From positions 1 to 7,436 of the forward strand of contig JAIRQU010000007.1 of NCBI GenBank assembly GCA_031256305.1: a stretch of 7,436 nt of DNA, given 5' to 3'. The notes beneath the pieces are model-generated. The model did not search any database. It was not told where the DNA came from and was given only the letters and a program-made list of their open reading frames with translations. The stretch comes from Burkholderiaceae bacterium. GTDB lineage: Bacteria; Pseudomonadota; Gammaproteobacteria; Burkholderiales; Burkholderiaceae_C. This document shows, piece after piece, positions 7,311 to 7,436 of this stretch (the stretch's first letter is position 1; each line of letters starts with the position of its first letter). The translations under genes and the position numbers were made by a program.

Positions 7311-7436
7311 GCGGTATTGGTAATGTGGGTGGCAACGGTGGTACTGGCGGCGATGGCAGAAGACCCGATGCATGGGCCGGTACCGGCGGCGGTGCTGGTG
7401 GGAATGGCGGTGCTGGCGGGGCAGGCGGCCTTGGCA
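7283..7436 (+). CDS. Gly-Gly-X repeat coding fragment resembling mycobacterial PE_PGRS, runs off window
   Basis: In the frame starting at 7283 the sequence stays open to the window end. From 7292 it encodes 48 residues, 27 of them Gly, arranged as GGX triplets: [19 protein letters not shown], then a short non-repeat RRPDAWAG, then GGGAGGNGGAGGAGG. This 9-nt GGNGGN periodicity with mixed GGC/GGT codons is the look of the PGRS region of mycobacterial PE_PGRS proteins. No start codon or PE domain is present here, so this would be the interior of such a gene. It does not fit the permease gene it follows. The boundary is blurred because GGCGGCAGTGGCGGC (7292-7306) also fits the permease frame. It is either foreign DNA joined by misassembly or a real insertion. 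Recognition is by pattern only. Confidence 0.5.

Noticed and set aside
7292..7436. GGX repeat considered as a CRISPR array or tandem DNA repeat
   Set aside because: The units are degenerate, with no constant repeat and spacer lengths; the periodicity is that of a Gly-Gly-X coding repeat.

Overview
The window is GC-rich DNA whose protein families and gene order look proteobacterial, most likely a betaproteobacterium of the Burkholderiales (Alcaligenaceae/Bordetella-like). This placement is inferred from the style of PrpE, the riboflavin synthase, the GspH/FimT pseudopilin and the riboswitch-controlled B12 uptake genes; no marker gene allows a firm assignment.

Left half, all on the minus strand (read right to left): prpE (propionyl-CoA synthetase, 1474-3372), ribE (riboflavin synthase, 749-1381), an AT-richer gap (562-748) and a GspH/FimT-type minor pseudopilin gene (19-561). 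All three genes look intact. Apart from direction, nothing in the sequence ties them into one pathway.

Middle (3373-4195), the divergent intergenic region: a possible prpE promoter, then a decayed IS3-family orfA fossil on the plus strand (about 3599-3759), then about 135 bp with no recognisable gene, then a well-preserved cobalamin riboswitch (about 3898-4140), followed by a strong hairpin and the btuB Shine-Dalgarno.

Right half, plus strand: a B12-uptake operon. BtuB (4196-6130) is the TonB-dependent outer-membrane receptor, the BtuF-like protein (6134-6994) the periplasmic binding protein, and the BtuC-like protein (from about 7002) the inner-membrane permease. The genes are 3 and 7 nt apart, and the riboswitch would shut the set down when cobalamin is plentiful. 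An ATPase gene (btuD) would be expected next but is not in the window.

The permease gene breaks off after about 102 codons at a TAG (7308-7310). From about 7283 the DNA becomes a 9-nt-periodic Gly-Gly-X coding repeat resembling mycobacterial PE_PGRS genes and runs off the window end. This abrupt change, either an assembly chimera or a real insertion, is the most unusual feature. I see no CRISPR array, tRNA, rRNA, defence system or clearly novel system.
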